Assembly (NCBI RefSeq): GCF_022605725.1
Contig: NC_065562.1
Span: 620,001-684,000, forward strand
DNA length: 64,000 nucleotides
Direction: 5' to 3'
Source: Anthonomus grandis grandis
Taxonomy: Eukaryota > Arthropoda > Insecta > Coleoptera > Curculionidae
Below, piece after piece: positions 52,015 through 64,000 of this stretch. Both the position numbers and the translations under genes were made by a program. The notes beneath the pieces are model-generated. The model was given only the letters and a program-made list of their open reading frames with translations. It made no database searches and was not told where the DNA came from. Every line of letters begins with the position of its first letter. The stretch's first letter is position 1.

Positions 52015-52966
52015 GCGTATTGAAAATACCAGATACAAGTACGGTGGCTGTTATTTTTTATATTTTATATTATCTTGTGACGTCATTTGAAAGTGCTCAA
52101 TAAACGAAACATAAAAGAATTAAGCCTTGTTTGGAAAGCAAATTGACATTTATTGATTTCTAGGGATTTTTATGGCATCAACATACTAAAATTTGATCGA
52201 AATCCATCAAAAATAAATAAAAACTGTCAGATACCTGTAATTTGACAGATACCTGTAATTTTAAAGTGCTCATTTTTTTATATTCCCTATGGCACCAACA
52301 TACTAAAATTTGGACGAAATCCGTCGAAAAATAAACAAAAACTGTCACCGACCTTTGCAGTCGACAAAACTTTTGACCCCGATCGTGTTACGTGTTTTGA
52401 TCTTTCAACGCCTTATGGCTTATTTATTTCTTCTCTCGTTCTCTTATCTTATTTATGAGCATATCGAGTTCATATACGCGTTTGTTTATTTCGGATCTCT
52501 CTGTATGAAACCATAAGTATTTTCAACACTAAAAACTTTTAAAACTTAATAAGTATAAATTTTTCCTCGTTAATGTAGGCACAATAATCGCCAAAAAGTA
52601 TGTCAGAAGTTATTTATTATATTTTTGTAATTGCCATTAATTTTAACGGTTTATTTTTTTGAAATTAGGGTGCCTCCCGAAAATTCCGCCCTTCGCCCCT
52701 TCCGCCTCTTTTTTACTACCCACTCTGGAAAAAATTAAGCAAAACTCATCATAGCTATGCGGGTGGTATAAAATACGGCTTTTATTTTTATTTCCAAAAC
52801 TCTTGAACGAGGCGCCATTCCATATGGCTCTAAAATGCGCCACCAAAAATAACAATCTACGTATCCAAGCAATTTTGCGAACACGCCCCCATTTAAGTAT
52901 TATCGAATTTATTCCACTTGGCTGATATACCCTGTATTATTTCATATGGAGGAAAAGTGAAACTTT

Positions 52967-55900
52967 TTAATTATTTAAGTTTACCCAATTCACGCTAAGC
53001 AAAGCCAAGCCACGCTCACTTTTATTCACATATTCGGCAACGTAAGCAGCACAGGAATATTCATCTAATATAAACTGAACATCCATATTTGACTGCAAAG
53101 CTTTCGAAATACATGGATTAAATGGACTGATCCAAATGTCTTCAATCCCACGTTTCATAAAAACCGAGGGTCGATGAATGCCATGTCGAAGAATGTCCAA
53201 ATACTCATCAAATGACTCTAAATAAATTTTTTGAAGGAATTTCTCAAAACTTGTCGAAGAACCCACCTCTAAAGCTTCATGCATTTTTTCAAATAACAAA
53301 ACTTTTGAGTTATCCTTATTAACTGGCAATACCGGAATTAATACCCTAGTTTGATCCATTGGCCAAAATGGTGCCCCAAAACGGCATTTTTTTGTATTTT
53401 TTTTTGTAGCATGTATGAGTATGAGCATGCGTTTGTAAATTCCTGGGGCTTGAAACTAAACATTCTTCGGCTAATTTAATTCTAAGCTAATTCTATCAAT
53501 TAATGCAATAGTTTCCGGTAAATGTTCATCATTTAATAACTGTGCCTCGTGGGAAGGTGGAGCGTTTTCAAGCCATAATAACATATGACAGTGTGGACTA
53601 CCTCTATGCTGAAATTCCACCCTACGAAAGTAATCTTTTAAATAATATTTTCCAAATGGGCCATCTCTCTTTTTTTTTAGAGCAATCATGATTGTATCTA
53701 CTAATTTGTTAAAATATAGGCAACAAATAACAGGATCATTGTTCACTAATTCCGCTTTAGCACTATTAGACATAATATCAAAGATACTATCGTCAATGTT
53801 ATCTTCATCGTCTAAATTTTGTTGAAATTTATAGGCGCATTTTAAGAGTGGCTTCCAATGTACCTCTGATGCACTAGGTGTTACAAATACAGTTGGTTTT
53901 CCGAGTTGACGCATCATACAAAATAAGTCCTTTTTCTTTGACTGCCAATATTGTATCGAATTAGGTATATTTTTTAAAAACGACTCATTCTTTTCCATGC
54001 TTTCTTTCACAAATTCTGGATCTAATAAATCTTCTCTTGTAATATTTTTTACCTCATGGTTGTTATTGCGAAACAATACTTGAAATGTTTAAATAATTCT
54101 CAAACGCATGATTTTGACTGCCATGTAAAGAATGTGATTAGGGGTAACACCACGTCTATCTCTTCTACGGATTTCACTAGTTGCCATCATATAAGGAGTT
54201 ACATTAATTTTAAATTGTCTTTCATGTCCGTAATAGATAGCAGGAAATGATAATTCCTCTGCATCAGCGTCAAAAGATAATGCAAACGGTTTGTTTTTCT
54301 GACCTGGGGCTAAATGTAACACCATATCTTCCCCCCATAAATTGTTTGCTGTTGCATGTTTAATAATTGCTCAGTTGTTAAAATTTTTTCTTTACGCGAC
54401 GAAACTACGTCCATCATGTCTTCTTGACTATTCCTTATCTCGAAATGCTGGTCGTAAAATATTTGATTTTCTTCTGCAAAATCATAACCTCCTGTATACC
54501 CAAGAATGTGTTATTAATTTTAATACCATATTTTCGGTATAATGGCGTATCTCGTAAATATAATAACCATCTACGCAGAATAGCTTTTGAGACACATCCA
54601 GACAAATATGCCCCTTTTTGAAGAATATGACGCTTTATTAAAACTGTCACTGTATATTCATCGTCAACATTTCTGGGCAGGGAAGTTACCATATTATTTA
54701 CACTGACAGGAACATTTATTATTTGACCCACCATTTTTTGACTACCAGCAAAATAGTGAATTTTGCGAATTTGCAGAAAGGGTAAACGGGGTGAAATTAA
54801 ACGCTCAGCAATGGGATTTAAGGGGGGTAAGTCAGACGGAATAGGAGGATAAACAAATCCATTAACAGTGGCCAGTTGAGGAATCGTTTTTTTACGGGAT
54901 AAAGTGGAATAACAGTTACGACAACACTTATAAAATTTGCATTCATCCTCGATACTCGAATGCATTTTTGGGTAGCCAGCTTCATAAAGAAGGGGAAGAA
55001 TATCCTTGGTTATGGAGCAAATATCATTAGTCCACCAAATTCGGTCACATATACGACAGAATTCGTTTAACTTATTACTATAAAATTTAGTGTTCATAAA
55101 ATGCTCTAAATATAATGTTCTCTTTTCAAAAATTTTTGTATTTGTTGGATTTAAAGTAACTATTGAATTATTGAGATATCCTGAAAAGTTCAAAATATCT
55201 GAATCAAAAGACTCACAATTACCTGTTTTATTTGGTGCTTCCCTGGCTTCTTTCTTTTCTATGATGATACCCGATGAACTATTGGTAGAACCTTTTCCCC
55301 GTGATTGGATTTTCTACTTTTCCTCAGATCGTTGAACAGAAGAGACATCTTGGAAAACAGAAACACCATCAACTGTAGTATTGGGATTCGAAGAAATTAT
55401 TTTATTCAACTTTTTTCGTTGCCTATATTCCCGACAACGTTTAGCGTTTAAGGCAAGTTTGACATTGTCTTGCTTCTTATTATCAGGTTGACTTTTATTA
55501 AGTGCGGTAGCACCGCTAGTACTTGGTAATGAAATATTAGTATTAATTACTTGTTTTTGGTAAGTCCCACAGTCTTCTGCATCCAAAGAAAGTAAAACAG
55601 TTTTAATATGTTTTTTCTCAGTATTTGCATTTGACTGCACACAACATTCAGCATTTGACTGTAACTCGACAGCTTCCTTTTTATCTTCTATAGGAGTTAT
55701 TTTTCTCTGCTTGAATGGTAAAACTTTTTCGTTTTCATTTTTTACAATATTAAGTTTCCGTTTCTTTAACAGCAATTGATGTGAATGGATTTGACCCAAA
55801 CATACATAGTTACATACATACATACATACATACATACTTACATACATACATACATAGGTATATTGCAAGTTAAATAAAGGTTTTAAAAACAACAAAAAAA

Positions 55901-56000
55901 TTAAAACCAAAACTTGTCTGGGCGACTGTAAAACATGATTTTCGTTTCTGAATCTGTGGCTAACTTCCACCACATAAATTTTTGGTCGAAAAACTGTCAA
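52967..56000 (-). pseudogene. Helitron Rep protein remnant without helicase
   Basis: On the minus strand in order: AKRCREYRQRKK N-terminus (near 55420), a Cys-rich region and DUF6570-like block (FCRICDRIWW, LNPIAERLISPRLPFLQI, VNVP-like INVPVSVNNMV, LPRNVDD), the Helitron-like N domain (LAPGQ, FDADAEELSFPAIYYG), then the HUH nuclease: FQHRGSPHCHMLLWLENAPP, and NMDVQFILDEYSCAAYVAEYV with the catalytic Tyr region. There are at least four frame breaks. No Pif1-like helicase follows, so the element is truncated. Confidence 0.75.
55801..55856. repeat. (CATA)n microsatellite
   Basis: About 56 bp of CATA repeats with a few variant units, inside the Helitron N-terminal region. Confidence 0.9.
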
Positions 56001-56524
56001 TTTGCTAGCTATAAATTATTATATCTACCTATACTTTTCAAGTGGTCAATTTTTATATTCCCTATGACACCAACATAGAAAGCTCAACTACTTCACTAAG
56101 GACTTACCTATTTTATTTTCACTTATTTTATAAAAGACCACCCTTGTTTGTAATCCTCGTATCAATAATTGACACACACACACTTTTATTTTCGAATACA
56201 CAAGTTTTTTAGTAACACGTCTTGTTGAAAGGAACAAATAAAATAAAAGAATCCTGAATGTAACACGCACCCTATTCGCTTCATGGCTTATAAATCGGAT
56301 ATCACATAATATTTCTCTCACCTACATACTTGACTTAAAACCCAAACCTCATTGCGGCCTTCGAACGACCTTGCTCTATTCCCTGATCAACGCCGACATC
56401 GCGTTGATGAGGCAGGTCATTGAACCCGGACTGTTACATTTCGTTTTGTAGCATGTCGTTTTTTCAAAGACGGGTCCCATATACGTGCGCCCAGAAGTAT
56501 TTTCAATACTAAAAAATTGCATCA

Positions 56525-57614
56525 TTGGATCATATTAGGCAATGTTTTGTTATAGACCGAAAGAAAAGATTTCAAGCTTTAAGAAAAATTAGAGAAGTTT
56601 ATTTAAACTTAAAATTTGAGAGTCGCCTAAAAATGAAAGTGGCAGTAGCAGCAAGAACACTTAGCCATACCGTTGCAGCCACAATTGAAGAAATGGTAAG
56701 TAATCCGACCAACAATGTTCCCGCTCAGGCAATAGATACAGCAGAGTTTGTACATGATACAGATCAACTTTTTGACAGTTTAAATGGCAGGACTTGTAAA
56801 CCAGAGCATGGGAAACCCTATAAAAGGTGTATATCCAATAAATCCTCACATTTAGCTCTCTGGAGTCGGCTTTTACCAAGAATCAACAGTTGAGTCTTTG
56901 TCAATGATAATGTGTCCAAAAGAGTAATGCCGTTTAAATCAGGTTGGCTTACAACAATAACTGCTACACAAGAGCTCTGGAAAATATGCAGAACCTTGGG
57001 TTTTAAATTTTTGAGAACTAGGTCATTAAACCAGACCCAGGACTGAAAACTCATTTTCAGCTATTCGACACTTTGGGGCTGAAAACTCCAACCCAAACTG
57101 TCATCAGTTCATAGATTGCTTTAAAACATCTTTACTGAGTAACCTTGTCACTCCTAATTCCAACAGAAACTGTGAACTTGATGACAGCTCTCTTCTTGAT
57201 AACCTGCATGATTTTTTACAGCATGGTAATATTCAAAGAGACTGTGTCAACCTAGATGTGTTTGAATATTCTGAAATAGAAAAATTGAATTTGCCAGTTA
57301 TTACTACAGATTTTTCTGATCATGATGAAAATACATTATCATATGTTGCGGGTTTTTTAATAAAAAAATTAAAATCAATTAATAACTGTGAAAAATGCCA
57401 AGTAAATTTATTAAGTGATGGATTGAAATCTCATCACATGTTTAAGGAGTACACTGATAACAAAAAAAGGCTAATATATGTGAGGAAAGAAGTAATTATT
57501 GAATTGTCAAAAATTCATGATTATGTTAATTTTATTTTACCCACCTATGGGCATATCACACATATTAAGCAAAAAATCAAGCATCTTATACGAAAATTCA
57601 TTTCATTTGAATAG
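56525..57614 (+). pseudogene. P-type transposase copy 2, C-terminal part
   Basis: Resumes after the insertion: LDHIRQCFVIDRKKRFQALR, FESRLKMKVAVAARTLSHTV, TAEFVHDTDQLFDSLNGR. It then breaks (stop at 56891 and more), reads MPFKSGWLTTITA and a decayed LNQD-LENFFS block near 57030-57060, then QFIDCFKTSLLS, and from 57258 an open end (TLSYVAGFLIKKLKSINNC). It ends TAG at 57612. Confidence 0.75.
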
Positions 57615-59540
57615 TACACATGCAAAGAACATTGTGAAAATATTAAAAATGATATCCTTAACACAGCATTGGAACTCATAATAAAAAAAAATATAAATTA
57701 AAATAATATTTAGTCTGGCAATTACATAATATATACTTAATTCAAATATATTTTTTTTAATCAAAACTTTTTTAGATACCAATTAATATGAATACAAAAT
57801 TCTTTTAAAACTCCCTGATCAATTCAAAACATTTTATATACATTGTACATAGTAGTTTTTTTTAACATAGTTTTTTTTAACTTTTTTTACTAGGTCTGAC
57901 GAAAAGTATCATCAGTGCTTTGCTGCTAGGAAGTACCAAAAGCACAATAAGTGAAACAACTTCCATTCTACCAGGTCACTACTCAAGGAGGTACCTCACC
58001 TCGATAAGATGGGAGTAAGATCCAGGGATTCTCTTTGAATATTTAAGAAAAAGGACCGATGACATCTAGAATTTAGGGTATACATCAGTGTCAACTAATT
58101 TTTAATATCATACTCTCCATAAAGAATATTTTAATTACAGGGTTAGTTTTTATATATTACCACGCTCCTAACATTTTTGGGGATCCTCTGTACAAAAAAG
58201 TAGGTAGTAAACGTAAAATTTTTAGGGCAAACTTTTGAGAAATATAGTTCTTATGTCTATAAATAATTAATTTATAAATTTGATAAATTGTAATTTTTGT
58301 ATTTGTTTTAACCTCAAAATGTAAAATGTAAAAAGCAAAATACATACCATGGACAGTGTTGTGCTAAGGCAGCACAAAAACAAATTGTATCAGGATCCCT
58401 TTTAAGACAATAAATTATAAACTTACTTTACAATTGACTTAAATTCTACCCCTACCCTTGTTAATTTGTTGATAACAGTGAAATTAACATTGTTAGTATC
58501 GAGCATTTAATTCTCAAAATAGGACTAAATATATTATACTTAATCTCTAAAATATTGTCTTACATAATTGACCCATTAAATCTTTTTTTGACAGCGTATT
58601 GGGCTGTAAAATCTCTTTCACATTCTCTAAAAATCAATGAAAAAGTACAATTAACAATTTATTTTTTTGAAGGGCCTAAATGCATTAACTTAAGAGCTTA
58701 AAAGCAAATTTGATGAATTTAATGTCAAAACACTAACGAATTCAATTAAAAAATGTATAAAATAAACTTGAATTACAAACATTATTACTCTTAGCCTCTT
58801 CAAAAATTAAATTAATACACTTGCACTATTTCATAATTTTTTAGAGTTTGTGATCGAGATTCACAGCCTTTACGCAGTTAAAAATTCTAAAATTTTGAAT
58901 AGCCTGCCTTTCATTTCTATGACGGATCGGTATTACAGTAGACTATTTTACCGACTGTGACAAATGTCAATTATTTTAGTTCGGTTAGACCGCAACCGTA
59001 CGCTGCAATCGAGTTTAGGGTAAAGATGGTGCCTAAAGTCTGCCCAACCAATCTGTAGCTAAGCGGTGTCGGTGCGGGGAACGTCGTTGTAGACTAGACC
59101 CGCCTCATTTCACTCATGAAATGGCCAGTGACGTGCGAAATTTTATAAACCGATTACACAGATTTGAATGTATTAAATATTAAAAAATATGGTTTGGTTT
59201 TAATTTTAAAATAGGTATTTGTAGGTAAGATATTCATTTGGAAATTAAGGTCTTCTAAAATATTTTATTTGTAAATATGTAATAAAAAAATGATTTAGGT
59301 ATTATATATGTACATATGGTTCGTATATTTTCGTAACCCACCTCGATTACGCCTGACAGACATGATTAGGGAATTTTGAGATAAAAGAAAAGAAAGAAAA
59401 CACAAAATTTGTAATACACCTGCTTAGTTTATTCACTTAAAATAAGAGTGCTCGATGCTGGATATCGCGAGGAAAAGAGCACGGCAGATAATCCGAATTA
59501 TGCTGTTTAAACATATAAAATCGATTTATTAGGTGTCTAA
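57615..59540. other. AT-rich region without a recognised gene
   Basis: Probably the 3' part of P copy 2 and other remnants. A GC-richer patch at 58975-59110 starts with TTTAGTTCGGTTAGAC, shared with 47662. Nothing coding is supported. Confidence 0.4.
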
Positions 59541-59830
59541 CTATGTGAAAATGAAAGTTGTCGTCTTGTCCACCTTCGTCATTCGCGGTCTTTTTTTGCC
59601 GGGACTAGAAAGCATTTTGTTGGGGTCCGACCGCAATCTTTCTTCATCTTCTTTGTGAATTTTTTTCACCATGGAAATGCTTACGCCAGTATAATGAGAT
59701 ACTCTTTCAAGTTTGCGCTTTACTGGTAGATTAACGAAGTTATTAGTAGCTTCTTCATCGCAAACCCTCAAAGTTTGTACAAGAAGTATATAATCCTGAT
59801 ATTCGATTTTTTTTAGTCGTCGTTCCGATT
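59541..59830 (-). pseudogene. N-terminal fragment of a Tc1/IS630-like transposase
   Basis: Minus-strand frame with QDYILLVQTLRVCDEEA, NLPVKRKLERVSHYTGVSIS (a helix-turn-helix-like region) and EERLRSDPNKMLSSPGKKRP. I recognise the pattern from insect transposase N-termini. The catalytic part is missing after KVDKTT. Confidence 0.55.
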
Positions 59831-60659
59831 CATATTACTTATATTTATAGACATTTTATATTCAAAATAACCAACATTAACTTTAAATCTTTTTTGTTTG
59901 TAACGCAATCGAGCTTGGTTTTATTTCATTGAATATGATTTTTATTTATTACAACACTAGGTACATAATTTTTGAAATTTAGTGTCGCATAAATTATGAT
60001 TTTATTTTAATGTTTTTTTTTTCATAACTGTGCTTAGGCTTTATAATTCTCTTATTATCATTTTACTTACCTATAAACATTCGCAATCACTTCCCTTGCC
60101 TGGCTATGAACTGTCTTTCTATGAATAAAGTTATTAATTTTAACGTAAGTAACACAAAAACTGTTGAAAATTATGAACTTTAACAACAAAGAAACAAATA
60201 ACACAAAACAACAACAAAACTGCAATAACAATAATAGCAAATAAACTAAACTATGCTACACTACTCAAAAGTCATAGGTCATAAATTAAGTAGGTACCTA
60301 AAAATACAACAATAAAAACAGTTTAATAGCTCAAAAGTATTAACATACGCCGCCGCTACTGAATAGGCAAGAAATCGATATTATTCCGAAAATTACACAA
60401 AACCTGGTACGATGCGATTCAATAAGATAGAGAAAGACAGAGAGCTGCATAAAAATAATAAATTAATGGCCGCGATGTCATCAACCAATCACCTGTCCCC
60501 AAATAGCGAGATGCTTCCGCGAAAGCACGACGTTGCCGGCTTTATATGTCTGATATTTCGGGGTGTGCCGCTTGCACTATGCCGTTTTGCCGACAATATG
60601 CGCGATATTATAATTTATAATAATAATTATAATTATGTCATTAATTTTATGAATAATTT
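59831..60659. other. AT-rich region, possible P copy 3 5' exon
   Basis: CA/AAC-rich sequence at 60180-60240. A GC-richer stretch at 60460-60600 contains TGTGCCGCTTGCACTATGCC and may hold the first THAP exon of P copy 3, but the Cys spacing is unconvincing. An acceptor-like TTTTGCAG is at 60657-60664. Confidence 0.35.
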
Positions 60660-60836
60660 TGCAGAGCAAGGACCTGGGCATTAAAAGCCAATCGTGAGGA
60701 CCTTTTAGAAAAACTGAACGAGCTACATAAATCCTACAGGCTATGTGATGACGACTTTGAAGAGAAGATGTATTCGAGTCATCTTCGTGAACGATTGAAC
60801 CCTAATGGACTACCTACATTGTTCCCGTCTCTTTAA
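60660..60836 (+). pseudogene. THAP second half, P-type transposase copy 3
   Basis: Frame RTWALKANREDLLEKLNELH, RLCDDDFEEKMYSSHLRERL and NPNGLPTLFPSL, matching the Trp, Cys-x2-His-Phe-like and L-P-T-L-F pattern of a THAP C-terminal half (the usual CxxHF is degraded). Ends TAA 60834. Confidence 0.55.
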
Positions 60837-61271
60837 GGAAGCTCCAAAGATGATGATCATGCTTATTCTAGACCCCTGCTGCTTTCTGCAAAAATTATTA
60901 TTCTGGATAAGAGAGTGCTAGTTCCAGGTAAATATTTATAACTTTCTTTTATTTAAGATCATCAATTATAATGTTCTACTGCCTAGTTTCAGTTATAAAA
61001 CTTATTTGCACTAATATGAGATTTTTTTTGCAGCTCACAATTACGAAAATATATTGGAGAGAAAAGAATTAAGGCCTGTGATGGTGAATTGGTTATCAAG
61101 GTGAATTTATTGAGGCTGATGCGAAAACTGAAGCTAGCAGTACTGAAACTAGCCTCCTGACTCCTCCTCTCATGTCGCCAACGTCTACCCAAACATCAGC
61201 TAGTTTTATCTTTCGACTCCAAGAAAAAGAAAATATAGGGAAAGTATTAAAATATTAACAGCAGAAAACAA

Positions 61272-62082
61272 ATGTTAAAAAATAAAGTTCAGAGATTAGA
61301 AACTAATTTAGGTAATAAATTAGAGACTATAACTCGGGAGGAATATATGTCTTTGACATTTAAGTTTTGTAAATCGGTAGAGACTGCTAACTTAATCAAT
61401 ATGCAAGTATCCCAAGGCAATAAACACCCAAAAGGAAGACGCTATAATAAAAAATTTAAACATGAATGAATATCCATATATTTTTCTAGGCCTCGTGTTT
61501 ATAAAAAATATTTAATGAAAAAATATTTCCTTCCATCACCAAATACACTATTGAAAGAAGTAAGAGCTGTTAAAATAAAGCCCGGATTGGATAACCCTGA
61601 GTTTTACGATTTATTAAAAAAAAAGTTAAGTGTTTTGAGGAGAAAGATAAATATTATATTTTAAGTTTTGATAAAATGTCTATTAAAGCTAACCTGTTTT
61701 ATGAACGATCTCAAGATTATATAGTTGGCTTGGCAATGGGGGACGGAGGGGAAAAGCTATTTAAACCAAGTTTATCAGTGTGCGTATTTATGCTAAGAGG
61801 GCTGTACCATAATTGGAAACAACCTATCGCATATTTTTTTGTCGCACATCTTGCCCAGCTGAACTATTAAGAAATTTATTGACTGAAGCAGTACAAAAAT
61901 TAAATGATATTGGCTTACGCGTCTGTGCAGTAACATCAGATATGGGACCAAATAATATGAGCCTAAGCAGAAAGTTTTTAAAGGTTTTACCCAAAAATAC
62001 CGGTTTCTTCATTAATGATAAATATATCTTTTATATTTTTGATGTACCCCATCTTATAAAGGCACTTGTTAAGAAGACATGA
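61272..62082 (+). pseudogene. P-type transposase copy 3, catalytic region
   Basis: Broken frames: MLKNKVQRLETNLGNKLET (coiled coil), SRPRVYKKYLMKKYFLPSPN, FDKMSIKANLFYERSQDYIV (relatives have FDEMS), SVCVFMLRGLYHNWKQPIAYFF, CAVTSDMGPNNMSL (second Asp) and FYIFDVPHLIKALVKKT. At least three breaks. Confidence 0.75.
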
Positions 62083-62234
62083 AACATGTTAAGAAGACAT
62101 GCCTTTTACATTGAAGGAAAAAAAATTTCATGGCAATAAAGATTTCTATGAAATAGATAAAAAATTTCCTGTGAAAGCAGCGCATAAATTAACTATAATA
62201 AAAATCCCATATATACCCAACAGCGTTTCAAAAG

Positions 62235-63356
62235 ATGAAAGCTAAGTTAGCCACCCAAGTATTCAGTTTTTCTGTGTATGTTGCCATGAGTTTTTTTAAT
62301 TCATTTGGTTCCCTTTCTCCTGAAGCTGTTGAAACAGCAGAATTTATTAACAGAATAGACAAACTTTTCGATATTTTAAATTTATCCCAGACTTCACCAT
62401 CCAAAAAATTTAATGCTGCCTTTAAAGGCCTTCCCTTTCAGATCGAATTTTTGGTGAGCTGCTTGGCATTCTTTGACAAACTTGAGGTCGTTGATAAAAC
62501 TACAAAGGCTAAAGTCACTAAAAAAATGAAATTCATTAAAAGTTTTAAAAGATCTATTAACAGTACTATCAGTTTGTTAAATTACCTTCGTAATACTGCA
62601 GGGTATGATAATCTGTTCGTAAAAAAATTAAATCAAGATTGTCTTGAAAACTATTTTGGAAAAATTCGAAGCGAAAATGGTAATTGTATTAATCTGACGG
62701 CCATTCAGTTTTTTCGAACTTTTAGAAAGTTACAATGCGTTAATTTACTTCATTCAGGTGCGGAAAACTGCGAAGCAGATTGTGATCAACTGTTTTTGAA
62801 GCTTGATGATTGTAAAGATCATTCCGCTACATTTGAAAATGTAATACAGACTACATTAAAACAAATAGTTGAAATTAATAATTTAGAGTATTCAAACAAT
62901 GAGTTGTTGCAAAAAAATTTTATTAGATATGTATGTGGGTATCTTTTAGATAAAGCACTAAAAATTCACTCTTGTGATACTTGCTTACAATTTAGCAAAG
63001 ACCATACAGAACTTGATGAATCCTCTTACTATTGTTTTTTAAAGGCATATGAGAATAAAAATAGGGACCCTTTTGGAAATTTAAAAATGCCTAATGATAC
63101 ATTTGTTGACTTTATATGTAAGATTGAACTAATATTTCAAGAAAAATTCGAAGAAATATGCACAAAAGACAAAATTTGTAGTAGGCTTTTAGACTTTACG
63201 AATGTATTACTTTTTATCCACCCATGTATAGATTTTCCTAAAGAATTTGTTGTTAGACTTTATCTTAGAGTAAGAATTTATTATACTTTAAAAACGATAA
63301 ATGGCAACTTTAAAAAAATTAACAAAAATAAATTAATAATATGGAAGCATCAATAA
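62235..63356 (+). pseudogene. P-type transposase copy 3, C-terminal part
   Basis: 373 open residues: MKAKLATQVFSFSVYVAMSF, AVETAEFINRIDKLFDILN, then KKLNQDCLENYFGKIRSENG (catalytic Glu region) and LQKNFIRYVCGYLLDKALK with the CDTC motif. It lies in a different frame from the catalytic segment, so the copy is inactive as a whole, though this end is well kept. Confidence 0.8.
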
Positions 63357-64000
63357 GTTTATAAGGTATTGAATAATATTATTATATATTGTGTTATGTA
63401 CTTATTTTAGTTAGTAAGAATATATGTATCTAGGTATAGTCCATATGAACTCAATTGGTAAATATGCAAAAAGCCAGGACTTAAAAAGTATTTTAATAAA
63501 TTCACATGCAATAATTTACCGGATTATGTTTAAAAAAAAAAGGATGCGTTTCCATGATTCGTAAAAAAAGCACCGATTTAACGGAATTTAGTTTTTATAC
63601 TGGTCCAACTGACTTCACATAAACTATACCACCCACATAATGTATGTATGTACATCATTATATCAATTATAATTACGTCCTTCTTATACTTACATAATTT
63701 GTAAAATTTTTTTGAATAATAATAAACAGGTACCTTACCTACCTTCCTATGTATATCCATTAAAAGATTTAGCACAATTTTATTTCTTATATTCCTATGT
63801 ATTCCTTACCAATTTTATTTTTGTCCCATCATGTTTATTAAACCGAGTAATACTTGATAACGGTTTAACCAATGTAACCCAACTTACCACTTACCATATT
63901 AACTTACCTACAAACTACTGATACTATAAAAAATAATCTACCTAACAATAAAACCACATTTTAATTTATAGCTAAGAACTATTATATACAACTGTATAAC
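63357..64000. other. AT-rich region, nothing recognised
   Basis: No coding, repeat or RNA signal that I can support; probably the 3' flank of P copy 3. Confidence 0.5.

Larger units (their letters stand above)
52019..56522. mobile_element. Insertion in P copy 2 bounded by short inverted repeats
   Basis: Left end GTATTGAAAATAC (52019) and right end GTATTTTCAATAC (56522) are inverted, and P copy 2 coding sequence lies on both sides. A second copy of the end, AAGTATTTTCAACAC, is at 52518. TATATTCCCTATGGCACCAACAT near 52280 recurs in near form near 56057. The interior carries a Helitron Rep remnant. No clear target duplication; possibly two or more nested elements. Confidence 0.5.

Noticed and set aside
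25578..64000. Host protein-coding genes, rRNA, tRNA or CRISPR arrays
   Set aside because: Every recognisable frame belongs to a transposon; no tRNA cloverleaf or rRNA stretch was noticed, and spaced direct repeats of CRISPR type are absent.

Overview
The window looks like insect nuclear DNA and consists almost entirely of transposable elements. No host gene, rRNA, tRNA or CRISPR array could be supported. The mix of TRAS/SART-like telomeric non-LTR elements, BEL/Pao, Penelope-like, Ty3, piggyBac, Tc1/mariner, MULE, Helitron and several THAP/P-type transposases fits an arthropod. The pentamer TTGGG replaces the usual insect TTAGG. A beetle is a reasonable guess, because I recall variant telomere motifs in Coleoptera, but this is not proven here.

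Bases 1-25460 are a telomere-type array. Five head-to-tail non-LTR retrotransposons, all on the plus strand, are separated by (TTGGG)n blocks of about 19, 5, 6, 23 and at least 131 units. Elements 2-5 have a fixed plan: TTGGG array, leader of about 240-285 nt, internal poly(A) tract, ORF1 (coiled coil and three CCHC knuckles), ORF2 (endonuclease, reverse transcriptase, C-terminal zinc motif), 3'UTR, poly(A), then a junction at A|GGGTT. The ORFs belong to several diverged families, yet the leaders (2-5) and 3'UTRs (2-4) are very similar. Element 5, the most distal, has both ORFs open. Element 2 keeps an open ORF2 with a broken ORF1. Elements 3 and 4 are pseudogenes. Element 1 is a chimera: the first half of an element-2-type ORF1 joined to the RT of another family.

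The last array is perfect for 659 bp and ends in 17 nt that look like an A-tail base plus a PacBio barcode. A 100-N gap follows (25478-25577). The G-rich strand runs toward the gap, so the left piece looks like a chromosome end facing inward, probably a scaffolding join.

Bases 25578-64000 are an unrelated, nested transposon graveyard: a MULE-derived fragment; P-type transposase copy 1 with a THAP domain split by an intron that holds two MITEs; a BEL/Pao element with matching 453-bp LTRs and a GTACC duplication, inserted in a foldback element; a minus-strand LINE tail; a spliced MULE gene; two Tc1/mariner copies, one inserted in a Ty3 integrase; a Penelope-like RT; a piggyBac with TTAA ends; P copy 2 interrupted by a 4.5-kb insertion with a Helitron Rep fragment; a Tc1-like N-terminus; and P copy 3.
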